A stretch of DNA of 64,000 nucleotides from Armatimonas sp043757465 (lineage in GTDB: Bacteria; Armatimonadota; Armatimonadia; Armatimonadales; Armatimonadaceae): contig NZ_JAYVPL010000075.1 of the NCBI RefSeq assembly GCF_043757465.1, forward strand, positions 1-64,000, given 5' to 3'. The notes under the pieces were generated by a model, which saw only the letters and a program-made list of their open reading frames with translations, was not told the origin of the DNA and did no database searches. The number at the start of each line of letters is the position of its first letter. Positions within the stretch are counted from its first letter, which is position 1. This document shows, piece by piece, positions 46,201 through 56,600 of the stretch. A program made the translations under genes and the position numbers.

Positions 46201-47286
46201 ATGCAACAGGCAAAAAAGACAGAGACAGTCAAGCCACTCAAAGACGTGTTCAAGGGGAAGTTTCTCATCGGCACCATCCTCAGTCAGTCTGCCCTGCAGG
46301 GTCAAGACGCGCAGGATGTTGAGCTTGCCACCACTCACTTCAGCGCCATCACACCAGAGAATAGCCTGAAGCCGGAGCCCACTCAGCCCCGTGAGGGAGA
46401 GTTTCGCTTTTCTGAGGGCGATAAACTCGTCGAGATTTGCAAGCGCTCTGGAGCGACTCCCATTGGCCACACGCTCCTCTGGCACGCACAGACGGCGCGC
46501 TGGATGTTTGAGGGTAAGGACGGCCAGTCGCTCAGCCGCGAGCTGGCTCTGACACGATTGCGCACCCATATCGGCACTGTGGTCGGGCACTACAGAGGAA
46601 AAGTCAAGCAGTGGGACGTGGTCAACGAAGCCATCAATGACGGTTCCGGTGTGCTCCGGTCGTCTCCTTGGCTTCGGGCGATTGGCGAGGACTATATCGC
46701 CGAGGCGTTCCGTGCCGCCCACACCGCCGACCCGAAGGCGATTCTTATCTACAACGACTACAACATCGAGCTGGGCTACAAGCGCCCCAAAACGATTCAG
46801 ATGCTCAAAGGGCTACTTGCCCAAAAAGCCCCGATTCACGCGGTGGGGATTCAGTGCCACTGGCGCATGGACAACCCCAACTTCGCCGAAGTGGAGGACG
46901 CGATCAAAGAGTACGCCGCTCTGGGGCTCAAGATCATGATCACCGAGCTGGATCTGGGGGTGCTGCCGACAAAATATCAGGGGGCGGACATCGGGTTTCG
47001 GCAGACCATGACCTCGGAGCAGCAGGCCGTGATGAACCCCTACACCAGCGGCCTCCCGGACTCAGTGGCCCAGGCACACGCCGAGCGCTATCGCCAAGCC
47101 TTCGAGATGTTCCTGCGCCACCAAAAAACAATCGGGCGGGTGACATTTTGGGGAACACAAGACGGGAACTCCTGGCTCAATGGTTTTCCCATCCGTGGAC
47201 GTACGGACTATCCGCTTCTCTTTGACCGTCAGGGTAAGACCAAGCCCGCGTTTTTCGCTGTGCAGAATGCAGCTAAGAAAAGCTGA
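46201..47286 (+). CDS. Endo-1,4-beta-xylanase, GH10
   Basis: A 361-residue single-domain xylanase. Acid/base is Glu143 in WDVVNEAI and nucleophile Glu249 in ITELDLGV; TPENSLKPEP and GHTLLWHAQ are also typical. No signal peptide is seen, so it may act on imported xylo-oligosaccharides or be a cytoplasmic form. AGAGG precedes the ATG. The tandem CE1 gene follows after 11 bases. Confidence 0.95.
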   Translation: MQQAKKTETVKPLKDVFKGKFLIGTILSQSALQGQDAQDVELATTHFSAITPENSLKPEPTQPREGEFRFSEGDKLVEICKRSGATPIGHTLLWHAQTARWMFEGKDGQSLSRELALTRLRTHIGTVVGHYRGKVKQWDVVNEAINDGSGVLRSSPWLRAIGEDYIAEAFRAAHTADPKAILIYNDYNIELGYKRPKTIQMLKGLLAQKAPIHAVGIQCHWRMDNPNFAEVEDAIKEYAALGLKIMITELDLGVLPTKYQGADIGFRQTMTSEQQAVMNPYTSGLPDSVAQAHAERYRQAFEMFLRHQKTIGRVTFWGTQDGNSWLNGFPIRGRTDYPLLFDRQGKTKPAFFAVQNAAKKS

Positions 47287-47297
47287 AAGGAACCTCC

Positions 47298-49322
47298 ATG
47301 ATGAAACTGAAACTCCCTTTGCTCGCCGCCGTGCTCTCCATGACAGCACTCGCTTATGCCCAGGAGCCAGCCAGCTCCAATATCCGAGGGGCGGAGTACC
47401 CACGTATCCTCCCCGATCTGCGGGTCGTCTATCGCGTGAAAGCGCCCGATGCTCAGAAAGTCGAGTTTAACCTGGGGGGAGGCAAGCGCCTCACCGCCAC
47501 CAAAGACGCTGAGGGGAACTGGACCGCGACGTCGGAGCCACAAGTGCCCGGATTTCACTACTACTGGCTCGTGATTGATGGTGTCCAGGTCAACGACCCC
47601 GGCAGTGAGACTTTCTATGGCACGGGCAAGCAGACCAGCGGTATCGAGATTCCCGAAAAGGGCGTGGACTACTACCTGCCAAAAGACGTTCCTCACGGCG
47701 AGGTGCGCGAGCGAGTCTACTTCTCCAAGACGACCCAAGGCTGGCGGCGCATCTTTATCTACACCCCACCCGACTACGACACCAGTCGCGATGCCCGCTA
47801 CCCCGTGCTCTATCTCCAGCACGGTGGCGGCGAGGACGAGCGTGGCTGGCCGGTTCAGGGCAAAGTCGCCACTATTATGGACAACCTCATCGCCGCAAAG
47901 AAGGCTAAGCCGATGCTGATTGTCATGGAGCAAGGCTACGCCCAGAAGCCCGGCCAGCCCCAAGTTCCGCAGCGTCCTCCGGCGGCAGGCACCCAGGGCA
48001 CGCCGCCGAACTTTAGCCGGATGTTCTCCGCACTCGATGAGGTATTCACCAATGATCTCATCCCGTTGATAGACACGACCTACCGCACCCTTGCAAATCG
48101 CGAGAATCGAGCAATGGCGGGACTCTCGATGGGCGGGATGCAGACCTTCCAGATCGGCTTGGCGCACACCGAACTGTTCGCGTCGCTGGGCGGCTTCAGT
48201 GGTGGCGGCGGTGGTTTCGGTGGGCCCGTGGACCTCAAGACGGCGCATAATGGCGCAATGGCCGATGCGGATGCCTTCAATAAGAAGATGAAGCTGGTCT
48301 GGCTGGGGATTGGGACGGTGGAGCCCGCGAATATGTATGCCAGTGTCCACAACTACCACGAGGCACTCGACAAAGCGGGCATCAAGCATGGCTACTACGA
48401 GTCGCCGGGAACATCGCACGAGTGGCTAACATGGCGGCGCTGCCTCAACGAGTTCGCCCCGCTTCTGTTCCAAGATCAACCCCCACGCGCTCCGGGGCGG
48501 CCCGGTGGCTTTGGCGGTCCGATTAAGCTCAACGCCGACGATATCCAGGCCTTCCCCGACCCATCTGCGGAGATCAACGCCAAGCGCGATGTCCCCCACG
48601 GCACGCTGGAGCTGATCGAGTACGACTCCAAGACCGTGGGCGTCAAGCGTAAGGTGAATGTCTACACCCCGCCGGGCTACGATAAGAGCGATAAGAGCAA
48701 GAAATACCCCGTGCTCTATCTGCTCCACGGAATCGGCGGCGACGAGACCGAGTGGCTGCGCTTCGCCTCGCCCAACCTCCTCATGGACAACCTGCTGGCC
48801 GAGGGCAAAGCCCAGCCCATGATTATCGTCCTGCCCAACGGTCGTGCCCAGAAAGACGACCGCCCCGGTCCCAATGCCTTTGCCACCGCCCCCGCCTTTG
48901 CCGTCTTCGAGCGGGATCTACTCGACGACCTGATCCCCGCCATTGAGTCGCGCTACTCGGTAAACTCGGATCGGGTGAGCCGTGCCGTTGCGGGGCTCTC
49001 GATGGGCGGAGGACAGTCGCTGAACTTCGGACTGGGCCATCTGGAGACTTTCGCCTGGGTCGGCGGGTTTTCGTCGGCTCCTAACACCAAATCCCCCGCG
49101 CAGCTCGTTCCCGATGCGATAATGACGAAAGACAAGCTCAAGCTGCTTTACCTCTCGTGCGGCAATAAAGATGGACTCATCGGCATCAGCCAAGGCGTAC
49201 ATACTTTCTTGAAGGAGAAAAACGTACCTCATCTCTGGAATGTTGATAGCCACGCACACGATGCCACCCACTGGAAAAATAATCTCTACTATTTCCTCCA
49301 GAAGGTCTTCCAGGAGAAGTAG
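47298..49322 (+). CDS. Exported tandem CE1-type esterase with N-terminal CBM48-like domain
   Basis: A 674-residue protein with a signal peptide (residues 1-21). Residues about 28-115 form an E-set/CBM48-like domain (VYRVKAPDAQKVEFNLGG; GFHYYWLVIDGVQVNDP). Two esterase D domains follow: the first with nucleophile in GLSMGGMQ near residue 276, the second in GLSMGGGQ near residue 567. Each has its own YPVLYL and histidine (TSHEWLTWRR; DSHAHDATHWKN). The domains likely cleave feruloyl or acetyl groups on xylan. The arrangement looks like an internal duplication with loss of the second CBM48. Confidence 0.9.
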   Translation: MMKLKLPLLAAVLSMTALAYAQEPASSNIRGAEYPRILPDLRVVYRVKAPDAQKVEFNLGGGKRLTATKDAEGNWTATSEPQVPGFHYYWLVIDGVQVNDPGSETFYGTGKQTSGIEIPEKGVDYYLPKDVPHGEVRERVYFSKTTQGWRRIFIYTPPDYDTSRDARYPVLYLQHGGGEDERGWPVQGKVATIMDNLIAAKKAKPMLIVMEQGYAQKPGQPQVPQRPPAAGTQGTPPNFSRMFSALDEVFTNDLIPLIDTTYRTLANRENRAMAGLSMGGMQTFQIGLAHTELFASLGGFSGGGGGFGGPVDLKTAHNGAMADADAFNKKMKLVWLGIGTVEPANMYASVHNYHEALDKAGIKHGYYESPGTSHEWLTWRRCLNEFAPLLFQDQPPRAPGRPGGFGGPIKLNADDIQAFPDPSAEINAKRDVPHGTLELIEYDSKTVGVKRKVNVYTPPGYDKSDKSKKYPVLYLLHGIGGDETEWLRFASPNLLMDNLLAEGKAQPMIIVLPNGRAQKDDRPGPNAFATAPAFAVFERDLLDDLIPAIESRYSVNSDRVSRAVAGLSMGGGQSLNFGLGHLETFAWVGGFSSAPNTKSPAQLVPDAIMTKDKLKLLYLSCGNKDGLIGISQGVHTFLKEKNVPHLWNVDSHAHDATHWKNNLYYFLQKVFQEK

Positions 49323-49330
49323 CGCACTTC

Positions 49331-50374
49331 ATGGCTCATCCCACGATAGCGACGATTGCAGAGCACTTGGGACTCTCCCGTGCGACCGTCACCCATGTCC
49401 TCAACGGGCGCGGTGATACACAGCGTATCCGCCCAGAGACGCAGCAGCGGGTGCAGGAGGCGGCGCAGGAGCTGGGCTACCGTGCCAACGCGTCGGCGCG
49501 GGCGGTCCGAGCGGGGCGCTTTGGCAGTGTCGCGCTGATTCAGTCACTCTGGGGACAGTATCTTCCCCCAGAACTCCTCAATGGCTTGGTGAGTGCGCTG
49601 GGCGATCAGGATCTGCACCTGGTGCTCTCCCAAGTTCATGACCCCGTGCTAGAGGACGAGACGTATCTCCCGCACACGCTCCGTGAACTCGCTGTGGATG
49701 GCGTGCTCCTCAACCGGCATCTTGGGTTCTCCGCAGCCTACCTAGAGCGTATCCAGAAGCTGTGCATCCCCGCGATCTCGCTCAATGTGAAACAAGACTT
49801 CGATGCGATCCACCCCGATGATCTCCAGGGAGGGCAGCTTGCCACCGAGTTTCTGCTCCAGCTCGGGCATGAGAAGATTGCCTTTGTGGACTCCGACGAG
49901 TCACTCAATAAGCACTACAGCAAACAAGATCGCCGCCATGGCTACGAGCAGGCGATGGCGGTGGCGGGTAAGCCCGCGCATGTGCACCTGATTCCCAAGG
50001 TCTGGCATCACACCCACACCGACGACGAGCGCATCACCTCCGCGAGGGGGCTCCTGAGCGGCGCGAGTCGGCCCACGGCGATTGTCGCCTACGAGCTCGC
50101 CGAGGCCATGGCGGTTGTCCACGCCGCGCACCAGCTCGGACTGAAGATCCCCGACGACCTCTCGATTATTCTCTTCCACAGCCGCCTCGACAACCGCTAC
50201 TTTCTGCCCTTCCACACCATCAGCAACCAGATGGAGCGAGTCGGGCGCGGCGCGGTGGAGCTGCTCCTGGGAAAAATTCAGAACCCGAAAGTTCTGCTTC
50301 CGACACGTGCCATTCCAGCGGCACTCTTGGAGGGAATGACTTGCCAGCCTCCTGCCAGAAAGAACGAAAGATGA
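49331..50374 (+). CDS. LacI-family transcriptional regulator
   Basis: A 347-residue repressor with an intact HTH (TIATIAEHLGLSRATVTHVLNGRG) and a periplasmic-binding-like effector domain (GSVALIQS to the end, with PTAIVAYELAEAMAVVHAA). It starts eight bases after the esterase stop and overlaps the GH51 gene by four bases, so it is within the xylan operon and probably regulates it in response to a xylan-derived sugar. Confidence 0.93.
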   Translation: MAHPTIATIAEHLGLSRATVTHVLNGRGDTQRIRPETQQRVQEAAQELGYRANASARAVRAGRFGSVALIQSLWGQYLPPELLNGLVSALGDQDLHLVLSQVHDPVLEDETYLPHTLRELAVDGVLLNRHLGFSAAYLERIQKLCIPAISLNVKQDFDAIHPDDLQGGQLATEFLLQLGHEKIAFVDSDESLNKHYSKQDRRHGYEQAMAVAGKPAHVHLIPKVWHHTHTDDERITSARGLLSGASRPTAIVAYELAEAMAVVHAAHQLGLKIPDDLSIILFHSRLDNRYFLPFHTISNQMERVGRGAVELLLGKIQNPKVLLPTRAIPAALLEGMTCQPPARKNER

Positions 50375-52233
50375 AACAACAAAGCCCTACGCTCACGATA
50401 GATGCAACCCAAGCAGCGGGAAAAGTAAGCCCGCTCCACTACGGCCTGATGACCGAGGAGATTAACTACAGCTACGACGGCGGTCTCTATGCCGAGCTGA
50501 TCCGCAACCGTGCCTTCCTTGACGATACCAAAAGTCCTGCACACTGGTCGGCTGTTGGTGGCGCTAGCCTGGCGCTGGACACGGCGCAGCCAGTGAACCC
50601 CGTGCTGACAATGAGCCTTCGTATAGAGGCGGCGACGGTGGGTGCGGGCGTCGCCAACGCTGGGTACTGGGGCTTTCCCATCAAGCCTAACACCCGCTAC
50701 AAATCCTCATTTTTTGCGCGAGGTAGTGCTGGCTCACTAACCCTCGCGCTCCAGAGCCGCGATGGCAAGACGGTCTACGCAAAAGCGACCGTGCCTGGCC
50801 TGACCGAGGGATGGAAGCAGCATGGCGTTACTCTCACAACGGGTAAGGTCGCTCCCACCACGGACGCCGTCTTTACGATCACGGTCAGCAAGCCGGGTAC
50901 GCTCTGGCTGAGCCTCGTCTCGCTCTTCCCACCAACCTGGAAAAATCGCCCCAACGGCCTGCGCCCCGACCTGATGCAGATGCTCGTGGAGCTCAAGCCC
51001 GCGTTTCTGCGCTTCCCTGGTGGCAACTATTTAGAGGGCAACACCATCGCGACCCGCTTCGACTGGAAGAAGACAATTGGCCCGATCTCGGAGCGCCCTG
51101 GTCATCCGTGCCCGTGGGGCTACCGCTCGACCGATGGCATGGGCTTGCTGGAGTTTCTGCTGTGGAGCGAGGACATGGGCGCGGAGCCGGTGTTGGGAGT
51201 CTACGCGGGCTACTCCCTGCGCGGCGAGTTCGTCAAGCCCGGCCCGGATTTAGAGCCCTACATTCAAGACACGCTGGACGAAATTGAGTACGTCACCGGC
51301 CCTGTCACGTCGAAGTGGGGCGCACGGCGGGCAAAAGACGGTCGCGAAAAACCGTTTCCCCTGCGCTATGTCGAAGTGGGCAATGAGGACTTCTTCGACC
51401 GCTCTGGCAGCTACGACGGCCGCTTCGCCCAGTTCTACGATGCCATCAAGAAGACCTATCCCCACCTGAAGGTCATCTCCACGGTCGGCAACGAGCAGCC
51501 CGCCAGCAAGCGCGTCACCAGCCGCCGACCTGATGTTCTGGACGAGCACTACTACCGCAAGGCCGCTGACTTTATCCGCGACTCGCCCACCCACTTCGAG
51601 CGCTACGATCGCAAGGGGCCGGAGATCTTTGTGGGCGAGTGGGCCGCGCATGAAGATGTCGCCCCGTGGACTCCGCCGTCGCGAAATTTACCCGCCACGC
51701 CCAGCATGAAAGCGGCGCTGGGCGATGCGGCGTTCATGACCGCAATGGAGCGCCACTCCGACTTCGTGACCATGCAGTGCTACGCGCCTCTACTGGTCAA
51801 TGTGAATCCCGGAGGGCGGCAGTGGCGGCCCGACCTGATCGGCTACGATGCGCTCAAATCCTACGGTGCGCCCAGCTACTATGCCCTCAAGCTCTTCAGC
51901 ACGAGTGTCGGGGATGAGCTTCTCAAAGTCAGTCTCACCAGGGCACCGCTCCTGGCCTCCGTCACACGCCAGAGCAAGTCGGGCAAGATTTTCTTGAAGT
52001 ACGTCAACCCGGGCGAGGCTCCCCAGAGCGTTGCGATCCAGCTTCAAGGCGTAAAATCCATCAAGCCCAAAGCCACCGTGACGACGCTTGCGGCTCCTCC
52101 TGATGAGACCAACTCCATGGAGAGCCCGACCAAAGTGAAACCCAAAACCACAACGATCAGCGGCATTAAGCCTGAGTTTATCTACAACTTCCCGCCGCAT
52201 TCGATCACCCTGATCTCGCTGGAGACACGCTAA
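50371..52233 (+). CDS. Alpha-L-arabinofuranosidase, GH51
   Basis: A 620-residue enzyme removing arabinose from arabinoxylan. A CBM4-like segment covers residues about 80-190. The catalytic domain has RFPGGNYLEGN near 212, acid/base Glu339 in EVGNEDFF and nucleophile Glu422 in VGEWAAHE, followed by a C-terminal beta domain. The start at 50371 is chosen because it overlaps the LacI stop (ATGA). No signal peptide is visible, so it may be cytoplasmic. Confidence 0.93.
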   Translation: MKQQSPTLTIDATQAAGKVSPLHYGLMTEEINYSYDGGLYAELIRNRAFLDDTKSPAHWSAVGGASLALDTAQPVNPVLTMSLRIEAATVGAGVANAGYWGFPIKPNTRYKSSFFARGSAGSLTLALQSRDGKTVYAKATVPGLTEGWKQHGVTLTTGKVAPTTDAVFTITVSKPGTLWLSLVSLFPPTWKNRPNGLRPDLMQMLVELKPAFLRFPGGNYLEGNTIATRFDWKKTIGPISERPGHPCPWGYRSTDGMGLLEFLLWSEDMGAEPVLGVYAGYSLRGEFVKPGPDLEPYIQDTLDEIEYVTGPVTSKWGARRAKDGREKPFPLRYVEVGNEDFFDRSGSYDGRFAQFYDAIKKTYPHLKVISTVGNEQPASKRVTSRRPDVLDEHYYRKAADFIRDSPTHFERYDRKGPEIFVGEWAAHEDVAPWTPPSRNLPATPSMKAALGDAAFMTAMERHSDFVTMQCYAPLLVNVNPGGRQWRPDLIGYDALKSYGAPSYYALKLFSTSVGDELLKVSLTRAPLLASVTRQSKSGKIFLKYVNPGEAPQSVAIQLQGVKSIKPKATVTTLAAPPDETNSMESPTKVKPKTTTISGIKPEFIYNFPPHSITLISLETR

Positions 52234-52712
52234 AACCCTGAGACAAGATAAGAATTTCTTTAAAAAGGGCGCTGGTACCCCATTCGTGTTTAGACTAAAG
52301 GACCCCCCCCCGCCGTTTTTGACGATCTGAGATAGCCCTCCATAGGGTAGGGTTCTCTTACCACAGAGGCTCACCCCTGAATCGCGGACGGGTACATTTC
52401 CGGGAGCTTGCTCCGCATCCGCATAGGATGCTTTACAATGCTTCGTGAGTCAATACATCCACAAGAGCCATAATATCTCAGCGTTGCTTTACCACTCGTG
52501 AGTTCCTTTCGCGTCTGCCCGGCCTTCGCAAGGAGTTGTAGGGAGCCTCGTTCTGGTCGAGTGGCTACTTTATCAGCACGGTTGGTGCTCATGGCAATGA
52601 GCACACGATCTCCAGCCACGTTCGTAACTGACCCCGACTCTCGATAGCTGGAGCTGTTTTCAGATTAGTTCGTCTCTGAGATACCCCGGCCTTTAGGCCG
52701 GGTGAGGACCTG
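52234..52712. other. Non-coding or decayed segment, possible transposon relic
   Basis: No intact gene. An 82-codon minus-strand frame (52371-52619) contains NRADKVATRPERGSLQLLAKAG followed by GQTRKELTSG, which vaguely recalls the tail of IS200/IS605 TnpB proteins. A perfect hairpin CCCGGCC-TTTA-GGCCGGG (52684-52701) resembles the end structures of that family. A run of ten C occurs near 52303-52312. The identification is weak. Confidence 0.3.
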
Positions 52713-52713
52713 G

Positions 52714-52875
52714 TGTGAGCACTACGGCTATATCGTGGATCAGCCCGAGTCTGGCTTTCGGGAAGCTAACTTGGCAAGTCTTCGCGAGCGGCTGACCCCC
52801 GATACTTTTAAGGTCGCGTTCGAGCAAGGCCGCGCCTGGAGCCCCGAGGAAATCCTCGCACGGCTTCGCGTGTAG
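52714..52875 (+). pseudogene. C-terminal remnant of a large TPR/ATPase-type regulator
   Basis: A 53-codon frame without start, ending at TAG 52873-52875. It reads LASLRERLTPDTFKVAFEQG and then RAWSPEEILARLRV, the pattern that closes many tetratricopeptide ATPase and SARP-like regulators (LG-F--A---G-A-S-EEA). It begins right after the hairpin of the preceding segment, so the rest was lost, perhaps through a transposon event. Confidence 0.55.
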
Positions 52876-52916
52876 CCACGGAGCGACTTTTGGGCCCAAG
52901 GCCCTCGGGGCAGGTG

Positions 52917-53387
52917 CTATTCGAGCGTGAGAATCTCCAGGGTCATGGTGCCGCCCGGGGTAGAGACGGTGACACTCGCGCCGACCTTCTTACCCATGAG
53001 CGCCGCGCCCACAGGGGAGGCGACAGAGATCAGGTCATTGACGGGGTCGGCCTCATAGGAGCCCACCAGCGTGTATGTGAACTCGTCGTCGAACTCCGTG
53101 TCGCGAACCGTCACCTTTGAGCCCATACCTACTGTGTCACTGCCGGGGACTCCCTCGGGGACAATAATGGCGCGCTCTAGCATCGCTTGCAGATCCGCGA
53201 TTCGACCACCGATGAAGCCTTGCTGACGTTTGGCATCCTGGTAGTCAAAGTTCTCCGAGAGATCGCCCAGATCGCGCGCCTCACGGATGCGGATTGCCAG
53301 AGCGGGCATGTCCACGCTACGGAGGCGATCCAGCTCAGTTTCGATTTTTTTCTTCCCTGACGGGGTAAGGACAATATCTTCTGACAT
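52917..53387 (-). CDS. greA: Transcription elongation factor GreA
   Basis: A 156-residue factor that stimulates RNA cleavage by backtracked RNA polymerase. The N-terminal coiled coil has LTPSGKKKIETELDRL and the tip REARDLGDLSENFDYQDAK with the acidic residues Asp/Glu needed for Mg2+ in the secondary channel. The C-terminal FKBP-like domain has ISVASPVGAALMGKKVG. Divergent from rpoB, with its own promoter at 53444-53472. Confidence 0.95.
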   Translation of the reverse strand: MSEDIVLTPSGKKKIETELDRLRSVDMPALAIRIREARDLGDLSENFDYQDAKRQQGFIGGRIADLQAMLERAIIVPEGVPGSDTVGMGSKVTVRDTEFDDEFTYTLVGSYEADPVNDLISVASPVGAALMGKKVGASVTVSTPGGTMTLEILTLE

Positions 53388-53413
53388 TCTCTTTTCCTAC
53401 ACGAAAAGCAAAT

Positions 53414-53435
53414 TGCCCCGAAAGTGCTCGGGGCA
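53414..53435 (-). promoter_or_regulatory. Stem-loop at the 5' end of the greA message
   Basis: TGCCCCGA (53414-53421) and TCGGGGCA (53428-53435) form a perfect 8-bp stem with a 6-base loop. It begins close to the predicted start of transcription, so it caps the greA RNA and may protect or attenuate it. Confidence 0.6.
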
Positions 53436-53443
53436 GTCTGGCG

Positions 53444-53472
53444 ATTATACCAAACAGTGGGGAGGTGGTCAA
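53444..53472 (-). promoter_or_regulatory. Promoter of greA
   Basis: Minus strand TTGACC (53467-53472) and TATAAT (53444-53449), 17 bases apart. Transcription would begin near 53437. Confidence 0.8.
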
Positions 53473-53502
53473 GAAAAAAACAAAAAAATTAAGGCACGAG
53501 TG

Positions 53503-53531
53503 TTGACAGGAGGATAATACAGCGGTAAATT
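53503..53531 (+). promoter_or_regulatory. Promoter of rpoB-rpoC
   Basis: TTGACA (53503-53508) and TAAATT (53526-53531), 17 bases apart. The leader is about 130 bases to ATG 53667. No L10/L12 genes precede, so rpoBC has its own promoter here. Confidence 0.7.
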
Positions 53532-53666
53532 AAGAGTTCGTGCCACCAGGGGAGTATCCGCAAAAAGCGCCTCTGGCGAGTGGCTTCAATGGGTTCGGAG
53601 AGCAGTGGTCAGTCTACCTCGACCGTGTTACCCGATTTTACCCAATTAGGAGGGGTTCCAGTCCGT

Positions 53667-56600
53667 ATGGAAATTCAGCATCAGGCTAAGCGTACCGAGC
53701 ATGCCGCCCCGATCCCCAATCTTGTCGAACTGCAGCTAGATTCATTTCGCTCGTTCCTCGAAGAGGGATTGCATGAACTTTTCCGATCTTTCTCTCCCAT
53801 TTATGACTTCACCGGGCAGACCGCCATCGAGTTGGTGGATTTTACCCTGGGGGAGCCTAAGCATTCCTTAGAGCAGTGTCGGTCACGTGACGTGACATTT
53901 GAGGTGCCTATCAAGGCTAGGGTTCGACTCACGAGTCCTGGTCAAGAAGTTATCGAGTCCGAGGTCTATCTGGGCGATCTGCCTCTGATGACCGCAAAGG
54001 GGACTTTTGTGATCAATGGCGCAGAGCGCGTCGTGGTCTCACAGCTCTCCCGATCGGCAGGTATCTACTTCCGGGATTCCCTGAACCTCCAGTTGGAGTG
54101 GCAGTTCTTCGCTACCTTGATCCCCTCAGAAGGGCCCTGGGTGGATATCGAGACCGATGGCGGCGCAATCACGGTGCGCATCGGGCAGAACAAGAAGTTC
54201 TCGATCATGACCCTGCTGCGGGCGCTTCATGCGTTCGATGTCGCCTCTCCGGAAGGAGAGTACGTGATCGAGTTCCGCGAGCTGGTGGGTAAGACTCTGG
54301 GCGAGCCGATCATTAATGAAGTGACGGGTGAGCTGCTCCTCGATAAGGGCACCCAAGTCACGGCGGATTCCTACCGTGACCTGATCAAGGCGCTCGGGGG
54401 CGAGCAAGCAGTGCGCACTCGCAAGACCAAGTGTCTCCTGACGGGCTTTGATCTTGAGACCGATGCGCAGATCCTGAGCTACTTCAGTAACCGTGTGGTT
54501 CTGAGCGCTGAGGAGCTGGCGCAAGGGGAGACCGATGTCGAGGCCAAGTGGCGCTACGCGTCTACGGATCTCTACGATGTGGCCAACAAGCTGATCGTCC
54601 CCGCCTTCGCACGCATTGACCGAGAAGCCTCTAAGAAGCTTGCCGCTCGGGAGCGCGAGGTGGAGGTGCTGGAGGTTCACCGCTTTATTGGTGCGAGCCT
54701 GGAGATGGAAGAGCTTAAGATCGTTGATCGAAAGAGCTCCCTTCACGATATCTACCACAAGATCCGCCCCGGTGATCCCGTGACCGATGACTCCGCCAAG
54801 GCCCTTCTGAACTCGATGTTCTTTGATAGCCGTCGCTACGATCTGGCGAAAGTCGGACGGCACAAGCTCAATAAGAAGCTGGGTATTACCCTGCCGCTCT
54901 CGGTGCGTACCCTCACCAAGTACGATCTTATCGCTGTTATTGAGTATCTCATTGGAATGCAGGAGGCCTCGCGCCCGGATGCAACGGATGAGGCGAAGAT
55001 GCGCTTCACCACCGACGATATTGACCACCTGGAAAACAAGCGCGTGCGCTCGGTGGGGGAGCTTCTCTACTCGCAGCTACGCATGGGCTTTCTGCGCATG
55101 GAGAAGGTCGCCAAAGAGCGCATGACCCAGTATGATGCCGAGAGCATCATTCCTCAGGTCGTGCTTTCCGTGAAGCCGGTGAGTGCCGCGATTAAGAGCT
55201 TCTTTGGTTCCTCGCAGCTCTCACAGTTCATGGATCAGACCAATCCGCTTGCGGAGCTCACTCATAAGCGCCGTTTGTCGGCTCTAGGGCCGGGCGGTCT
55301 CTCCCGCCAGAGTGCCAAGCTAGAAGTGCGCGACGTCCACCACTCGCACTACGGACGAATCTGTCCGATCGAGACACCGGAAGGGCCAAACATTGGTCTG
55401 ATCGGCTCGCTCGCCGTGCACGCTCGTGTGGATCCTTTTGGCTTCATCGAGACTCCGTACCGACGGGTCAAAGACGGCAAGGTCTCCTATGATCTCGACT
55501 GGCTGCCCGCTGATAACGAGCACCACTATAATATCTGCCCTGCTAGTGTCCGTCTGAACCCCGATGGGACGTTCGTCACGGCTCAGGTGCAGGTTCGTCA
55601 CAACCACGAGTATCCCTATGTACCCGCCAAACAGGTGAACTACATGGATGTCTCGCCGCAGCAGCTGGTCTCGGTAGGTACCTCGCTGATTCCGTTTCTC
55701 GAAAACGACGATGCGAACCGTGCCTTGATGGGGGCGAACATGCAGCGGCAGGCCGTTCCGACACTTCGTCCTGACGCCCCGCTTGTCAAGACCGGAATGG
55801 AGCGCCGTGCGGCGCTGGACTCTGGAGCGATTATTGTCGCTAAGCACGGGGGGCGAGTCAAGAAAGTTACCAGCGAGGAGATCATTATCGAGACCCGTGA
55901 GGGCAAGATTGATCGCTACTGGCTGCTGAACATGATCCGCTCGAACCAGGCGACCTGTATCACGCAGCGCCCGATTGTCGAGCCCGGTCAGCGTGTTAAG
56001 CAGGGACAAGTACTCGCCGATGGCCCCTGTACCGACGGGGGAGAGCTGGCACTAGGACAGAACGTGCTGGTCGCGTTCATGCCCTGGAACGGCTACAACT
56101 ACGAGGACGCCATTTTACTTTCCCGCCGCATGGTGCGCGACGATGTCTATACCTCGATCCATATCGAGAAGTATGAGGCGGAAGCGCGCGATACCAAGCT
56201 AGGACCTGAGGAGATGACCCGCGACATTCCCAATGTTGGCGAGGATGCTCTCAAGGATCTGGACGAGGAAGGCATTATCCGTATCGGAGCCGAGGTGCGC
56301 AGTGATGATATTCTCATCGGGAAAGTCGCGCCCAAGGGCCAAGGGGAGCTCACGGCGGAAGAGCGCCTGATTATCGCAATCTTTGGTAAAAAAGCCGAGG
56401 AGACCCGCGATGTCAGCCAGCGTGTTCCGCACGGTGAGAAGGGCAAGATCGTTGATGTCAAGGTGTTCTCGCGTTATAAGTACAAAGACGCGAGCGGCAA
56501 TGTCTTCAACTTCTCCAAGCGCCCGGACTCTCTGGAGTCGCCCTACGACGGCAGTGAGATGGAGCGCCTTCCCCCGGATGAGCTTCAGGCGGGTGTGAAC

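Noticed and set aside
53580..53666. 29-residue N-terminal extension of RpoB from GTG 53580
   Set aside because: Homology to other beta subunits begins at MEI (53667) with AGGAGG upstream; the extension is low-complexity Ser/Gly/Thr. It remains possible but less likely.
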